From the NCBI GenBank assembly GCA_036004405.1, contig DASYRM010000169.1, forward strand, positions 1 through 46,385: a stretch of DNA of 46,385 nt, read 5' to 3'. Positions 25,990-33,696 of the stretch are shown in pieces. Below the pieces are notes generated by a model. That model was not told the DNA's origin and did no database searches. It was given only the letters and a program-made list of their open reading frames with translations. Source of the DNA: DASYRM01 sp036004405 (lineage in GTDB: Bacteria; Acidobacteriota; Vicinamibacteria; Vicinamibacterales; UBA2999). The first letter of the stretch is position 1. The number at the start of each line of letters is the position of its first letter. Made by a program: the position numbers and the translations under genes.

Positions 25990-26493
25990 ATGGCAGCGGA
26001 CTTCTTTCTTGGTGAGTCGCTGGTCGGCGACGGCAACGAGGTCGCGCACATCGACCTGATCATTGGCTCGAAGTCGGGTCACGCGGGCGCCGCGTTTGCG
26101 AACGCACTCGCCAACAACAAGGACGGATTCACGACCCTGCTGGCGGTCGTCGCGCCGAACCTGCCCTGCAAGCCCGACACGCTTCTCTTCAACAAGGTCA
26201 CCATCAAGGGCGCGAAGCAGGCGGTCCAGATGTTCGGACCCGCGCAGGCCGCCGTGGCCCGCGCCGTGGTGGATTCGGTCGCCAACGGCACCATCGACAA
26301 GAACAAGGCCAACGACCTGTGCATCCTCGTGGGCGTGTTCATCCACTGGGAAGCGGCGGACGACACGAAGATCTTCGACTACAACTACAAGGCGACGATG
26401 GAATCGATCGCCCGCGCCCTCGGCGGCAAGCCGTCCGTGGACGACGTGCTGGCCGGCGCGAAGTCGGTCAAGCATCCCTTCAGCCCGAAGTAG
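25990..26493 (+). CDS. fae: Formaldehyde-activating enzyme
   Basis: The 167-residue cytosolic enzyme catalyses condensation of formaldehyde with tetrahydromethanopterin to methylene-H4MPT. The N-terminal GESLVGDGNEVAHIDLIIG carries the conserved catalytic histidine (His20), and the length agrees with bacterial Fae. The downstream motifs VAPNLPCKPDTLLFNKVTI and GPAQAAVARAVVDSV are also family-typical. A good Shine-Dalgarno (CAGGAG) precedes ATG 25990. It is the marker gene of the H4MPT route and is followed by mtdB. Confidence 0.96.
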   Translation: MAADFFLGESLVGDGNEVAHIDLIIGSKSGHAGAAFANALANNKDGFTTLLAVVAPNLPCKPDTLLFNKVTIKGAKQAVQMFGPAQAAVARAVVDSVANGTIDKNKANDLCILVGVFIHWEAADDTKIFDYNYKATMESIARALGGKPSVDDVLAGAKSVKHPFSPK

Positions 26494-26512
26494 CCGGCGT
26501 CGCACACAATCC

Positions 26513-26549
26513 CGGCCGGAGGAGCGGCAAGGCGCCGTTCCGCCGGCCG
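26513..26549. other. Imperfect stem-loop between fae and mtdB
   Basis: CGGCCGG (26513-26519) can pair with CCGGCCG (26543-26549), with an inner GCGGCAA/GTTCCGC partial stem. No T-run follows. It may tune the fae:mtdB ratio in a shared mRNA, since Fae is usually needed in excess. Confidence 0.4.
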
Positions 26550-26572
26550 TTGTCGTTTCCCCTCGGGTCGCT

Positions 26573-27454
26573 GTGAAAAAGCTGCTTCTCCAACTCGACA
26601 CCTCGCCCCTGCCGAGCGTCTTCGATCGCGTCGTCGCGTACGACGGCGGGGCCGACGACGTGATGGCGTACGGCGGCATCGCCGCCGATGCCGTCCGCGA
26701 TCTCGTGCACGGGTGCATCTTCACGCGCGGGCCCAAGGAGCTCCGCAACACCGCCATCTTCGTTGGCGGCACCGACATGGCCGCCGGCGAGACACTGCTT
26801 GGCGCGGTCCGCAAGGCGTTCTTCGGGCCGATGCGGGTGTCGGTGATGCTCGACTCGAACGGATCCAACACCACGGCTGTCGCGGCCGTGTCCAAGGTCG
26901 TGCAGGCGGCCGGCGGCGACGTGAAGGGGGCGCGCGCGGTCGTGACCGCCGGCACCGGCCCGGTCGGGATGCGCGCCGCGGGGCTGCTGGCCAAGGCCGG
27001 CGCCGATGTGACGATCACGTCGCGGCGACCCGTGGACGCGGCATTTCTCGAGGGGCTTCAGAAGCGGTTCGGCGGCGGAGCGGCCGGCGCCATTGGCGCG
27101 GTCACGATGAGCGACGCCGCGCAGGCGGCGCAGGTGCTCGACGGCGCCGCGCTTCTCGTGAGCGCCGGGCCGGCCGGCGTGTGCCTGGTGCCGCGCGCGG
27201 CCTGGGCCGGGCGCGGGCTGCGCGTCGCCGCCGATCTCAACGCCGTCCCGCCGCAAGGCGTCGAGGGCATCGAGGTGCAGGACAACGGCACCGAACGGGA
27301 CGGCGTCATCGTCTTCGGAGCGCTCGGTGTCGGCGGCCTGAAGATGAAGATTCACAAGGCCTGCATCGCCCGCCTGTTCGAGAGCAACGACGCGGTGCTC
27401 GACGCCGAGACGATCGCCGACGTGGCGCGCGATCTCGCGGCCGCGAGGCCCTAG
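26573..27454 (+). CDS. mtdB: NAD(P)-dependent methylene-tetrahydromethanopterin dehydrogenase
   Basis: The 293-residue enzyme oxidises methylene-H4MPT to methenyl-H4MPT. N-terminal KKLLLQLDTSPLPSVFDRVVAYDGGAD is typical of MtdA/MtdB, and the Rossmann loop AGTGPVGMRAAG is at 126-137. SRRP at 150-153 is at the end of strand 2, where cofactor choice is set. The GTG start at 26573 is the only plausible start for this conserved N-terminus. MtdB is preferred over MtdA because of the fae and fhc context. The product needs Mch, whose gene is not in this window. Confidence 0.92.
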   Translation: MKKLLLQLDTSPLPSVFDRVVAYDGGADDVMAYGGIAADAVRDLVHGCIFTRGPKELRNTAIFVGGTDMAAGETLLGAVRKAFFGPMRVSVMLDSNGSNTTAVAAVSKVVQAAGGDVKGARAVVTAGTGPVGMRAAGLLAKAGADVTITSRRPVDAAFLEGLQKRFGGGAAGAIGAVTMSDAAQAAQVLDGAALLVSAGPAGVCLVPRAAWAGRGLRVAADLNAVPPQGVEGIEVQDNGTERDGVIVFGALGVGGLKMKIHKACIARLFESNDAVLDAETIADVARDLAAARP

Positions 27455-27465
27455 ACCGATCTGCC

Positions 27466-28608
27466 ATGCCCGAGGTGCTGCTCACCGGCGTGTCGATGCG
27501 CGCTGCGGCGCAGTCGGCCGTGAAGGCCGGCTACCACACGCACACGATCGACGCCTTCGGGGATCTCGATCTGCCGCCGCCTCACACGCGGCCGGTCCCC
27601 ATCGACGGAGAGTTCCGTTTCGATGCGCAGCGCGCGGCATCGGACACGGCCGGTGTCGAGGCGGACGCCGTCGTTTACGGCTCGGGGTTCGAGGACGATT
27701 CGCCGGCGGTCGATCGCCTCTCGCAGGGCCGGGTGCTGTGGGGCAACCCGCCCGACGTGCTGCAGAAGGTGCGTTCACCTCGAGGGCTGCTCGAGGGGCT
27801 GGCGCAGCAGGGATTCCGCGTGCCGCGGATCTTCGAGCCCGCCGGAGGGGCCGTGCCGCTTGCCAGTGTCGCCTGGCTCGAAAAGCCGTTCCGTTCCGGC
27901 GGCGGTCACGGCATTCGGCGCTGGCGGCCCGGCTCCACGATTGCCGAAGGCAGCTACCTCGAAGAATTCATCGCTGGTAGCCCGGGATCGATCGTGTTCG
28001 TGGCCCGGGCTGGCCGCGCGGTGCCGCTGGGCATCTCACGTCAGCTGGCGGGCGACGCCGCCTTTGGCGCCACCGGATTCCAGTACTGCGGCAGCATCCT
28101 GTCGCACCCCGCGGATCTGTTCGATCGCGGCGTGTCGGTGGCGACCACGGCGCACGCCGTGGCCATGGCGGTGGCACGGGACTACGGGCTCGTCGGTCTC
28201 AACAACGTCGACTTCATCGCCAGGCATGGCGTGGCCTATCCGGTGGAGGTGAACCCGCGCTGGTCGGCGTCGGTGGAGCTCGTCGAGCGCGCGCACGGAT
28301 TCTCGATGTTCGGCCTGCATGCCGACGCCTGCGCGCGCGGCACGTTGCCCGACGATCGGCTGCCGCTGTGTCTTCGACGAGCGGTGGGCAAGGCCATCGT
28401 CTTCGCGCGGGCCGACGTCGTCGTCCGCCGAAGCCACGAGTGGCTCTGGTCTCGTGACGTGGCCGACGTGCCGCGGCCGGGCTCCCTGATTCGGCGCGGC
28501 GAGCCGGTCTGCACCGTCTTTGCGGAGGCGCCGGCCGCCGACCAGTGCTATTGGGGTCTCGTGCGCCGCGCCGCGCGCATCGACGCCGAAGTGGCCACAT
28601 GGGTCTGA
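27466..28608 (+). CDS. ATP-grasp ligase-like protein of the H4MPT gene set
   Basis: The 380-residue cytosolic protein has an ATP-grasp outline: a pre-ATP-grasp N-terminus (1-70), the nucleotide loop EKPFRSGGGHGI (139-150), hinge residues YLEEF (164-168) and the metal-binding C-terminal part NVDF and VEVNPRWSAS (247-269). ATP-grasp proteins of the COG2232 type recur beside H4MPT/methanofuran genes in methylotrophs and methanogens and are presumed to add amino acids to a cofactor. A role in cofactor assembly is therefore inferred. It starts 11 bases after mtdB and overlaps the next gene by ten bases. Confidence 0.8.
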   Translation: MPEVLLTGVSMRAAAQSAVKAGYHTHTIDAFGDLDLPPPHTRPVPIDGEFRFDAQRAASDTAGVEADAVVYGSGFEDDSPAVDRLSQGRVLWGNPPDVLQKVRSPRGLLEGLAQQGFRVPRIFEPAGGAVPLASVAWLEKPFRSGGGHGIRRWRPGSTIAEGSYLEEFIAGSPGSIVFVARAGRAVPLGISRQLAGDAAFGATGFQYCGSILSHPADLFDRGVSVATTAHAVAMAVARDYGLVGLNNVDFIARHGVAYPVEVNPRWSASVELVERAHGFSMFGLHADACARGTLPDDRLPLCLRRAVGKAIVFARADVVVRRSHEWLWSRDVADVPRPGSLIRRGEPVCTVFAEAPAADQCYWGLVRRAARIDAEVATWV

Positions 28609-29393
28609 GTCCCGCTCAACTCGCCGACGCTTCGAACCTGTTGTGGGAGCACTGGACGGGCGGGCGGCGGATCGATCAGATCCCGGAATCGCTCCGGCCG
28701 TCGTCGCGGGCTGACGGCTACGCGGTGCAGGGGACGCTCGAGCAGCGGAGCGGCGCGCCCCTCTTCGGCTGGAAGATTGCCGCCACCAGCACTGCGGGCC
28801 AGAAGCACATCAACGTCGATGGTCCGCTCGCGGGGCGGCTCCTGCGCGAGCGCGCGTTCGAGAGCGGCGTAACGGTGCCGTTCGGCGCCAACCACATGCG
28901 CGTGGCCGAAGCCGAGTTCGCCTTCAGAATGGGGCGCGACCTGACGCCGCAGTGGGGCCCCTTCAGCGTGTCCGAGGTCGTCGAGGCGGCGGCGTCGCTG
29001 CACCCGGCCATCGAGATTCCCGACTCGCGCTTCGACGACTTCACGATCGTCGGGGCCGCGCAGCTGATTGCCGACAACGCGTGCGCGCACTACTTCGTGC
29101 TCGGCGACGCGGCGCCCGAGTCGTGGCACGACCTTGACCTGAGCGCGCATGCAGTGCGCGGCGAGGTGGCAGGGAAGATCGAGCGCCGCGGTGTCGGCGC
29201 CAACGTGCTCGGCGATCCGCGCATCGCGCTGGCGTGGCTCGCCAACGAGCTGTCGTCGCTCGGCATCACGCTGCGCGCGGGCCAGGTGGTCACAACGGGC
29301 ACGTGCCTGGTCCCGCTCGAGATCGCGCCAGGCGATCACGTGCGGATGGACTTCGGCGCGCTCGGCCGCGTCGAGTGTGTCTTGTCTTCGTAG
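28599..29393 (+). CDS. 2-keto-4-pentenoate hydratase/MhpD-fold protein
   Basis: The 264-residue protein belongs to the fumarylacetoacetase-like hydratase fold. The metal site appears intact: Glu104 and Glu106 in AEAEFAF and Glu139 in HPAIEIPDSRF, with GWKIAATS near 57-64. Family members act on 2-keto acids from aromatic degradation, yet no other aromatic gene is present. It overlaps the ATP-grasp gene and ends the fae-mtdB group, so a job in C1 or cofactor metabolism is possible. Its TAG stop is in a 14-bp duplication (TCTTGTCTTCGTAG, twice) next to a palindromic repeat. Confidence 0.82.
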   Translation: MGLSPAQLADASNLLWEHWTGGRRIDQIPESLRPSSRADGYAVQGTLEQRSGAPLFGWKIAATSTAGQKHINVDGPLAGRLLRERAFESGVTVPFGANHMRVAEAEFAFRMGRDLTPQWGPFSVSEVVEAAASLHPAIEIPDSRFDDFTIVGAAQLIADNACAHYFVLGDAAPESWHDLDLSAHAVRGEVAGKIERRGVGANVLGDPRIALAWLANELSSLGITLRAGQVVTTGTCLVPLEIAPGDHVRMDFGALGRVECVLSS

Positions 29394-29431
29394 TCTTGTC
29401 TTCGTAGGGGCCGCCTTCAGGCGGCCCGTCG
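29380..29431. repeat. 14-bp direct repeat followed by GGCCGCC-TTCA-GGCGGCC element
   Basis: TCTTGTCTTCGTAG occurs at 29380-29393 and again at 29394-29407. The second copy runs directly into GTAGGGGCCGCCTTCAGGCG, ending in GCCCGTCG. The first copy contains the hydratase stop codon. The element lies in the 39-bp gap between convergent genes. Confidence 0.8.
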
Positions 29432-29432
29432 A

Positions 29433-30302
29433 TTAGTTCTCCGTCGGCGCCTTCAGCAGCGAGTCGACGACCACCACCTCGAGGGGCGCTTTCTTGGCCT
29501 CGAACGTGATCCCGAGCTTCGACAGCGGCGCCGACATGGTGTCGGGCGAGGCGTTGTCGAGCAGCCGCATCGCCTGCGGTGGCAGCGGCACGCCCGCGTT
29601 CACCGCGGAGCGGATCCGGATGGCGTTGAACTCGTCGGGCGTGAGCTCCAGCGTGATGTCGTAGGTCTTCGTCAGTCCGGTCTGATCCACCACGACGCGA
29701 TCCACGAAACGCGTGAGCACCTCGGCCACGTCCCGCATCTGCATCCCGCGAATCTGCACCTGGTTGTCGGCGACGGCGAACGAGCGGCCGCCGCCAATGT
29801 TGACGCCGACGCCCGTGTTGTTCCCGCCACCGCTCACATTCACCGTGCCGGCCGGCTCGGCGGGCGCGTTCGGATCCAGCTTCGACTCCGTGAGCCTGGC
29901 GCCGGCTTTCGCCACCCCGAGCACGTAGACCGGCAGGTCCTTGTTCTCACGGTGCACCTTCATCTGAAAGCGCTCCTCCAGCAGCCTGCGCAGCATGGCC
30001 GGGACCTCTGATCCCGGCACGCCGTCCGGAATCGTGGCGACGACGTCGAACCGCGCGGAGCCGATCCAGTCCGGCCCTTCGATCTGTTGCGGCCGCATGC
30101 CGTAGGCGATGCCGACGTAGTCCTTGATGGACATCGCGGTCACGCGAACCTGGGAGCCGGTGGACTGGAACCCGATTTTGACGCCGGTCACCTGGTCGGC
30201 GCTGGGCCGGATCGAGGCGACTTCGAACGCAGGGGGAGCTTGGGCGACGGTGGTAGAGACGGCAAACAGCAGGCAGGCGGCTGCGAAAAGTGCAGTGCGC
30301 AT
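29433..30302 (-). CDS. TIGR03435-type exported protein (copy A)
   Basis: The 289-residue protein has a signal peptide (RTALFAAACLLFAVSTTVAQ) and the TIGR03435 pattern: FEVASIRPS, VTAMSIKDYVGIAYGM, ARFDVVATIPDG, MLRRLLEERFQMKVHRE, VVDQTGLTKTYDITLEL and a C-terminal LEVVVVDSLLKAPTEN. These proteins are numerous in Acidobacteria; the function is unknown. GGAGG precedes ATG 30302; a TTG at 30314 and ATG at 30305 are alternatives. It is the last gene of a padR-led block and converges on the hydratase gene. Confidence 0.88.
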   Translation of the reverse strand: MRTALFAAACLLFAVSTTVAQAPPAFEVASIRPSADQVTGVKIGFQSTGSQVRVTAMSIKDYVGIAYGMRPQQIEGPDWIGSARFDVVATIPDGVPGSEVPAMLRRLLEERFQMKVHRENKDLPVYVLGVAKAGARLTESKLDPNAPAEPAGTVNVSGGGNNTGVGVNIGGGRSFAVADNQVQIRGMQMRDVAEVLTRFVDRVVVDQTGLTKTYDITLELTPDEFNAIRIRSAVNAGVPLPPQAMRLLDNASPDTMSAPLSKLGITFEAKKAPLEVVVVDSLLKAPTEN

Positions 30303-30353
30303 CATGCCCTCCAAGGACGAGGATGGGCACGGACGGGTTCCGCTGTCATGCCA

Positions 30354-31208
30354 TCAGTCTGGACTCGGCCGTTCGGCGTGCGTGACGACAACAATCTCGA
30401 GCGGCACCCGCGCGCCTCGCAGCTCGAGACCAAGCTGTTCCTTGATGGCCGTGAAGAGGGAGGCGCCCGCCTGCGCATCCGGTGCCGCCGCGCCGCCGAA
30501 GGCTGCCGCGTCCTCGGGCGAGGGCGCCCACTCGGGCGTTCCGTCGAACGCGTTCGTGAGCCCGGTCTGGTTCACGACGGGCCGCCCCACCAGCTCCGAC
30601 AGCGTCAGCGCCAGGAGATCCAGTGTGGCCCCACGCAGTTCGAGCTTTCCCGGGCCGCCGCTGACGCCGCACCCACCCTTCGTGCACTCGTTTTTGGAGG
30701 CTCGCAGCGTGATGCGCCGGCCTGGCTTGGACGCCCGCTCCAGCGCGTAGGCCAGCTGCGGCCTCGGCTCGAACCGGACCCGGACCGCGAATCGATCCGC
30801 CAGCAGCGTCCGAAGCATGAAGCCGATGTCGCGCGCTGCGGTGGCCCGGTCCGGCGGGCGCTCGACGCGCGCGTCCACGGCAAATCGCGCCGTGGTGAGC
30901 CACTCCGGACCGCCGACGATGCGCTCGTCGGGCAGCGGCACCGGGAACGGCGTGCCGTACGCCATGGCGATCAGGAAGCGCAGCGTCTGGTTTCTTGCCA
31001 CCAGCGAACCGGTGGGTTGGAAGTCGAAGACTCGCATGCGTGCGTCTGGCGCCGTCGGCTTCACGGACGCGGCGTCGAAGGCATAGGTGGCTCCCGCGGG
31101 CGGCTGCAGGATGCGCCCGGGCTCTTGTGCGCGAACCGTGCCCGTGCTCGCGACGAGGAAGACGCCGACGAGCAGGGCTCCGCCAGACACGATCGGGCGT
31201 GTGCGCAC
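30354..31208 (-). CDS. TIGR03435-type exported protein (copy B)
   Basis: The 284-residue protein has the same outline as copy A (YAFDAASVKPTAPD, ARFAVDARVERPPD, MLRTLLADRFAVRVRFE, VVNQTGLTNAFD, LEIVVVTHAERPSPD) but is well diverged. It contains a Cys pair in NECTKGGCGVSGG. GTG 31208 is preceded by AGGAGG at four bases and begins the signal peptide. It follows the membrane-protein gene by 14 bases. No enzymatic motif is known for this family. Confidence 0.86.
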   Translation of the reverse strand: MRTRPIVSGGALLVGVFLVASTGTVRAQEPGRILQPPAGATYAFDAASVKPTAPDARMRVFDFQPTGSLVARNQTLRFLIAMAYGTPFPVPLPDERIVGGPEWLTTARFAVDARVERPPDRATAARDIGFMLRTLLADRFAVRVRFEPRPQLAYALERASKPGRRITLRASKNECTKGGCGVSGGPGKLELRGATLDLLALTLSELVGRPVVNQTGLTNAFDGTPEWAPSPEDAAAFGGAAAPDAQAGASLFTAIKEQLGLELRGARVPLEIVVVTHAERPSPD

Positions 31209-31222
31209 GTGACCTCCTGAAG

Positions 31223-31969
31223 CTAGTTGCCGGCGAACGCGATCAGTCTCCCAGCCACGATGAGAAGGATCCAGAGCAGAACCGACGCATGCCCCGATGC
31301 TTGGGCCGCGACCGGCAGGTCGGTGGCGGTGTCCCACTCGCGGATGCGGCGGGCCAGCACGGCATGGAAGAACCAGGCGTTGACGAGTGCGGCGGCCAGC
31401 ACCGCGATCTTGAACATGAACCACGGATTCGTGGCCATCCGCGCGGGGTCCGCGGTGAAGAGCGCCATGCCTGACACGACTGTGACGATGGCGCCCACGA
31501 GCGCGAACGGCGACGTGCGATTCGCGAGTTGCGAGACGGGGACGCCGTCGAAGGCCCATCCCATCAGCCGCAGATCCAGCGGAAGCCGCATGCCGATGAG
31601 GAGGACGAGGCCCACGAGGTGGTTGACGAGCGCCACGGGAAACGCCCAGGCCGATTCGCGCATGACCGCGACCTGCGTCGCCTGCGACAACCAGAGCCAG
31701 GCCACGGCGAAGACGGCGAGCGACCCGACCGACCATCCGGCGGTAGTACGAGTTGTCGTATCCATGAACGTCACGCTCCAACTGAGGTCATCGGCGAGGC
31801 CCAGCGCGACGCGGGCCAGAATGTGACGCGACGGGGCGCCGTCGGCGACCGATTCCCAGAGATCGGATTCGACCTCGGCGCGTCGCGCGTCGCGCAGATC
31901 GACCGGCAGGCCGGCGGTGTAGAGCCGCGTCCACCAGCGTGCGACGCCTGCCGCCGCTTTGGGGCTCAC
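31223..31969 (-). CDS. PadR-linked integral membrane protein
   Basis: The 248-residue protein has an N-terminal soluble segment (RWWTRLYTAGLPVDLRDARRAEVESDLWES), the same kind of prefix that precedes PadR-associated permeases in Acidobacteria. About five hydrophobic helices follow, starting near residue 80. ATG 31969 overlaps the padR TGA, so the two are translationally coupled. The PadR protein probably controls its own block. Transport or signalling roles are unproven. Confidence 0.78.
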   Translation of the reverse strand: MSPKAAAGVARWWTRLYTAGLPVDLRDARRAEVESDLWESVADGAPSRHILARVALGLADDLSWSVTFMDTTTRTTAGWSVGSLAVFAVAWLWLSQATQVAVMRESAWAFPVALVNHLVGLVLLIGMRLPLDLRLMGWAFDGVPVSQLANRTSPFALVGAIVTVVSGMALFTADPARMATNPWFMFKIAVLAAALVNAWFFHAVLARRIREWDTATDLPVAAQASGHASVLLWILLIVAGRLIAFAGN

Positions 31970-32322
31970 GATTCGCTGGCCCTCGGCGTGGCGAGCGGTG
32001 CTGGGCCCGTCTCGCGAGCTGCATTGATCACCGCCGTCTGGCCGTCCTGCGTGATGGCATATAGCCGGCGGCGCGGCCGGTTCGCATCGGCCGGAATCTG
32101 CGGGTCTTCCCAGGTGCTCGTCATCAGCCCCATCTGCTCGAGCCGGCCGAGCGCGCGGTACAGCGTCCCGTAGGCAGTGAGCAGCTTCGCGTCCGACGCG
32201 TGCTTGAGCTCCTTGGCGATGAGATAGCCGTGGAACGGCTCCACGCCGCGCTCCCGCAAGGCCAGGGCGGCGCCGCAGATGGCGAGTTCCAAGGGGACGA
32301 GCGAGCCGGTCTTCCTGCGCAC
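31966..32322 (-). CDS. PadR-family transcriptional regulator
   Basis: The 118-residue winged-helix protein has the PadR core: ELAICGAALALRERGVEPFHGY, then KELKHASDAKLLTAYGTLYRALGRLEQMGL and the wing RPRRRLYAITQDGQ. The GTG at 32322 gives a normal PadR length. A longer upstream frame exists but would overlap fhcB. The divergent fhcB start is 66 bp away, and a near-perfect dyad lies between them. PadR proteins usually repress their own operon; control of fhcB is a testable inference. Confidence 0.88.
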   Translation of the reverse strand: MRRKTGSLVPLELAICGAALALRERGVEPFHGYLIAKELKHASDAKLLTAYGTLYRALGRLEQMGLMTSTWEDPQIPADANRPRRRLYAITQDGQTAVINAARETGPAPLATPRASES

Positions 32323-32327
32323 CGGCG

Positions 32328-32351
32328 TAATATGCAGATATCTGCTTATTA
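32328..32351. promoter_or_regulatory. PadR-type operator candidate between padR and fhcB
   Basis: A perfect 12-bp palindrome GCAGATATCTGC at 32334-32345 sits within TAATAT...TTATTA flanks, with a single mismatch over 24 bases. The region is AT-rich in a GC-rich genome. It lies six bases from the PadR start and 37 bases from fhcB, where a dimeric repressor could block both promoters. Confidence 0.6.
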
Positions 32352-32388
32352 TGTCAACCCCCAATTTTACGGGAGATAATGGGGGCCC

Positions 32389-33696
32389 GTGATCCGCCTC
32401 GTGTCCGACGTCACCTGCCTGGGTTGCGGCTGTGCCTGCGACGACATCCACGTCACCGTCAGCGACGGCCGGATCGTCGAAGCGGCCCGGGCGTGCGACC
32501 TCGGGATCGCGTGGTTCGGCGACGGCTCGCTCCCCGCCGAGACGGTCATCGATGCTCAGCCGGCCGTGATGGAGGCCGCGATCGAATCGGCGGCGGATCT
32601 CGCGGGCGGCGCGCGGCGCCCGCTCGTGTATCTCGCGCCGGGGATCACGAACGAGGCGGTGCGTGAAGGCGTGGCGCTCGCCGACACGATCAGGGCGTCG
32701 CTCGACAGCGTCACGTCGGATACGGCGATGGGCGCCATCCTCGCCGCCCAGGAGCGCGGCCGCGCCTCGGCCACGCTGGGCGAAGCGCGGCACCGCGCCG
32801 ATGTTGTCGTGTGGTGGGGGATCGATCCTTCAGCCCGCTATCCACGCTACGCAGAGCGATACGCGCCGATGCCCGCAGGGATCCACACGCCCCAGGGGCG
32901 CGCGTCGCGTACGGTCGTCTCCGTGGACGTGGGCGACTCCATCGGACCCGCCGACGCGGATCGGCGCTTTCTGCTGCCGGCCGAGGACGAACTGGCCACG
33001 CTTGGCGCCTTGCGCTCGCTGGTGACCTCGCCCTTGCGCGACGGCGCGCCGCACGACGGCGATCCCGTGCGCGCGGCCATCTGGGCTCGTGCGCGGGCGC
33101 TCGCGCCGGCGCTCCTGTCGGGGCGCTACGTGCTCGTGGTGGCCGACGCCGAACCGGCGGGCGCGGCGGTCTCGACGACGGCGGCCCAGGTTCGGATGTC
33201 GGGGCTCATCGCGCTGGTGCAGGCGCTGAACGGTCCCACGCGTGCGGCGCTGAGCCTGCTCCGCGCGGGCGGCAACCGCTCGGGCATCGACGCGGTGCTA
33301 ACGGCGCAGACCGGCTATCCCGCGGCCGTCGACTTCTCGCGCGGCGTTCCGCGCTATCGGCCCTTCGACGGCACGGCGTCGCAGCTCGCGGCGCGTCGAG
33401 AGACAGACGCCGCCATCGTCATCGGCTACCTCGACGCCGTGCCGGCGGATGTGGCCGCGTTCATTCGCACGGTGCCAGCCGTCGTGATCGGGCCCGACGC
33501 CTCAGCAATGACACTCGGACCGCGGAGCGTGGCGATCGACACCGGTCTCGCCGGCGTTCACGATGCGGGCACGGCGTTACGGCTCGACGACGTGCCGCTG
33601 CCGGTGCGCGCCGTGCTGCCGGGCCCGCCGCCGGCCGCGCCGGTCGTAAAGGCGTTGCGGGAAGCCGTCGTAAGGTCACAGCGGAGGACGTCATGA
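32389..33696 (+). CDS. fhcB: Formyltransferase/hydrolase complex subunit B
   Basis: The 435-residue protein is homologous to formylmethanofuran dehydrogenase subunit B. In bacterial Fhc it works with A, C and D to transfer the formyl group from formyl-H4MPT and release formate. The N-terminus has Cys10-x2-Cys13-x3-Cys17 (CLGCGCACDD) and Cys36, the spacing of the FwdB iron-sulfur site, with an extra Cys15. GTG 32389 begins this conserved part. GGGAG lies 13 bases upstream. The stop overlaps the ATG of the MBL gene. In known clusters fhcA usually follows; here the MBL gene intervenes. Confidence 0.9.
   Translation: MIRLVSDVTCLGCGCACDDIHVTVSDGRIVEAARACDLGIAWFGDGSLPAETVIDAQPAVMEAAIESAADLAGGARRPLVYLAPGITNEAVREGVALADTIRASLDSVTSDTAMGAILAAQERGRASATLGEARHRADVVVWWGIDPSARYPRYAERYAPMPAGIHTPQGRASRTVVSVDVGDSIGPADADRRFLLPAEDELATLGALRSLVTSPLRDGAPHDGDPVRAAIWARARALAPALLSGRYVLVVADAEPAGAAVSTTAAQVRMSGLIALVQALNGPTRAALSLLRAGGNRSGIDAVLTAQTGYPAAVDFSRGVPRYRPFDGTASQLAARRETDAAIVIGYLDAVPADVAAFIRTVPAVVIGPDASAMTLGPRSVAIDTGLAGVHDAGTALRLDDVPLPVRAVLPGPPPAAPVVKALREAVVRSQRRTS

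Noticed and set aside
28599..29393. Methenyl-H4MPT cyclohydrolase (mch) filling the missing pathway step
   Set aside because: The sequence has MhpD/fumarylacetoacetase-fold motifs (AEAEF, HPAIEIPDSRF) and not Mch motifs, and it is too short.
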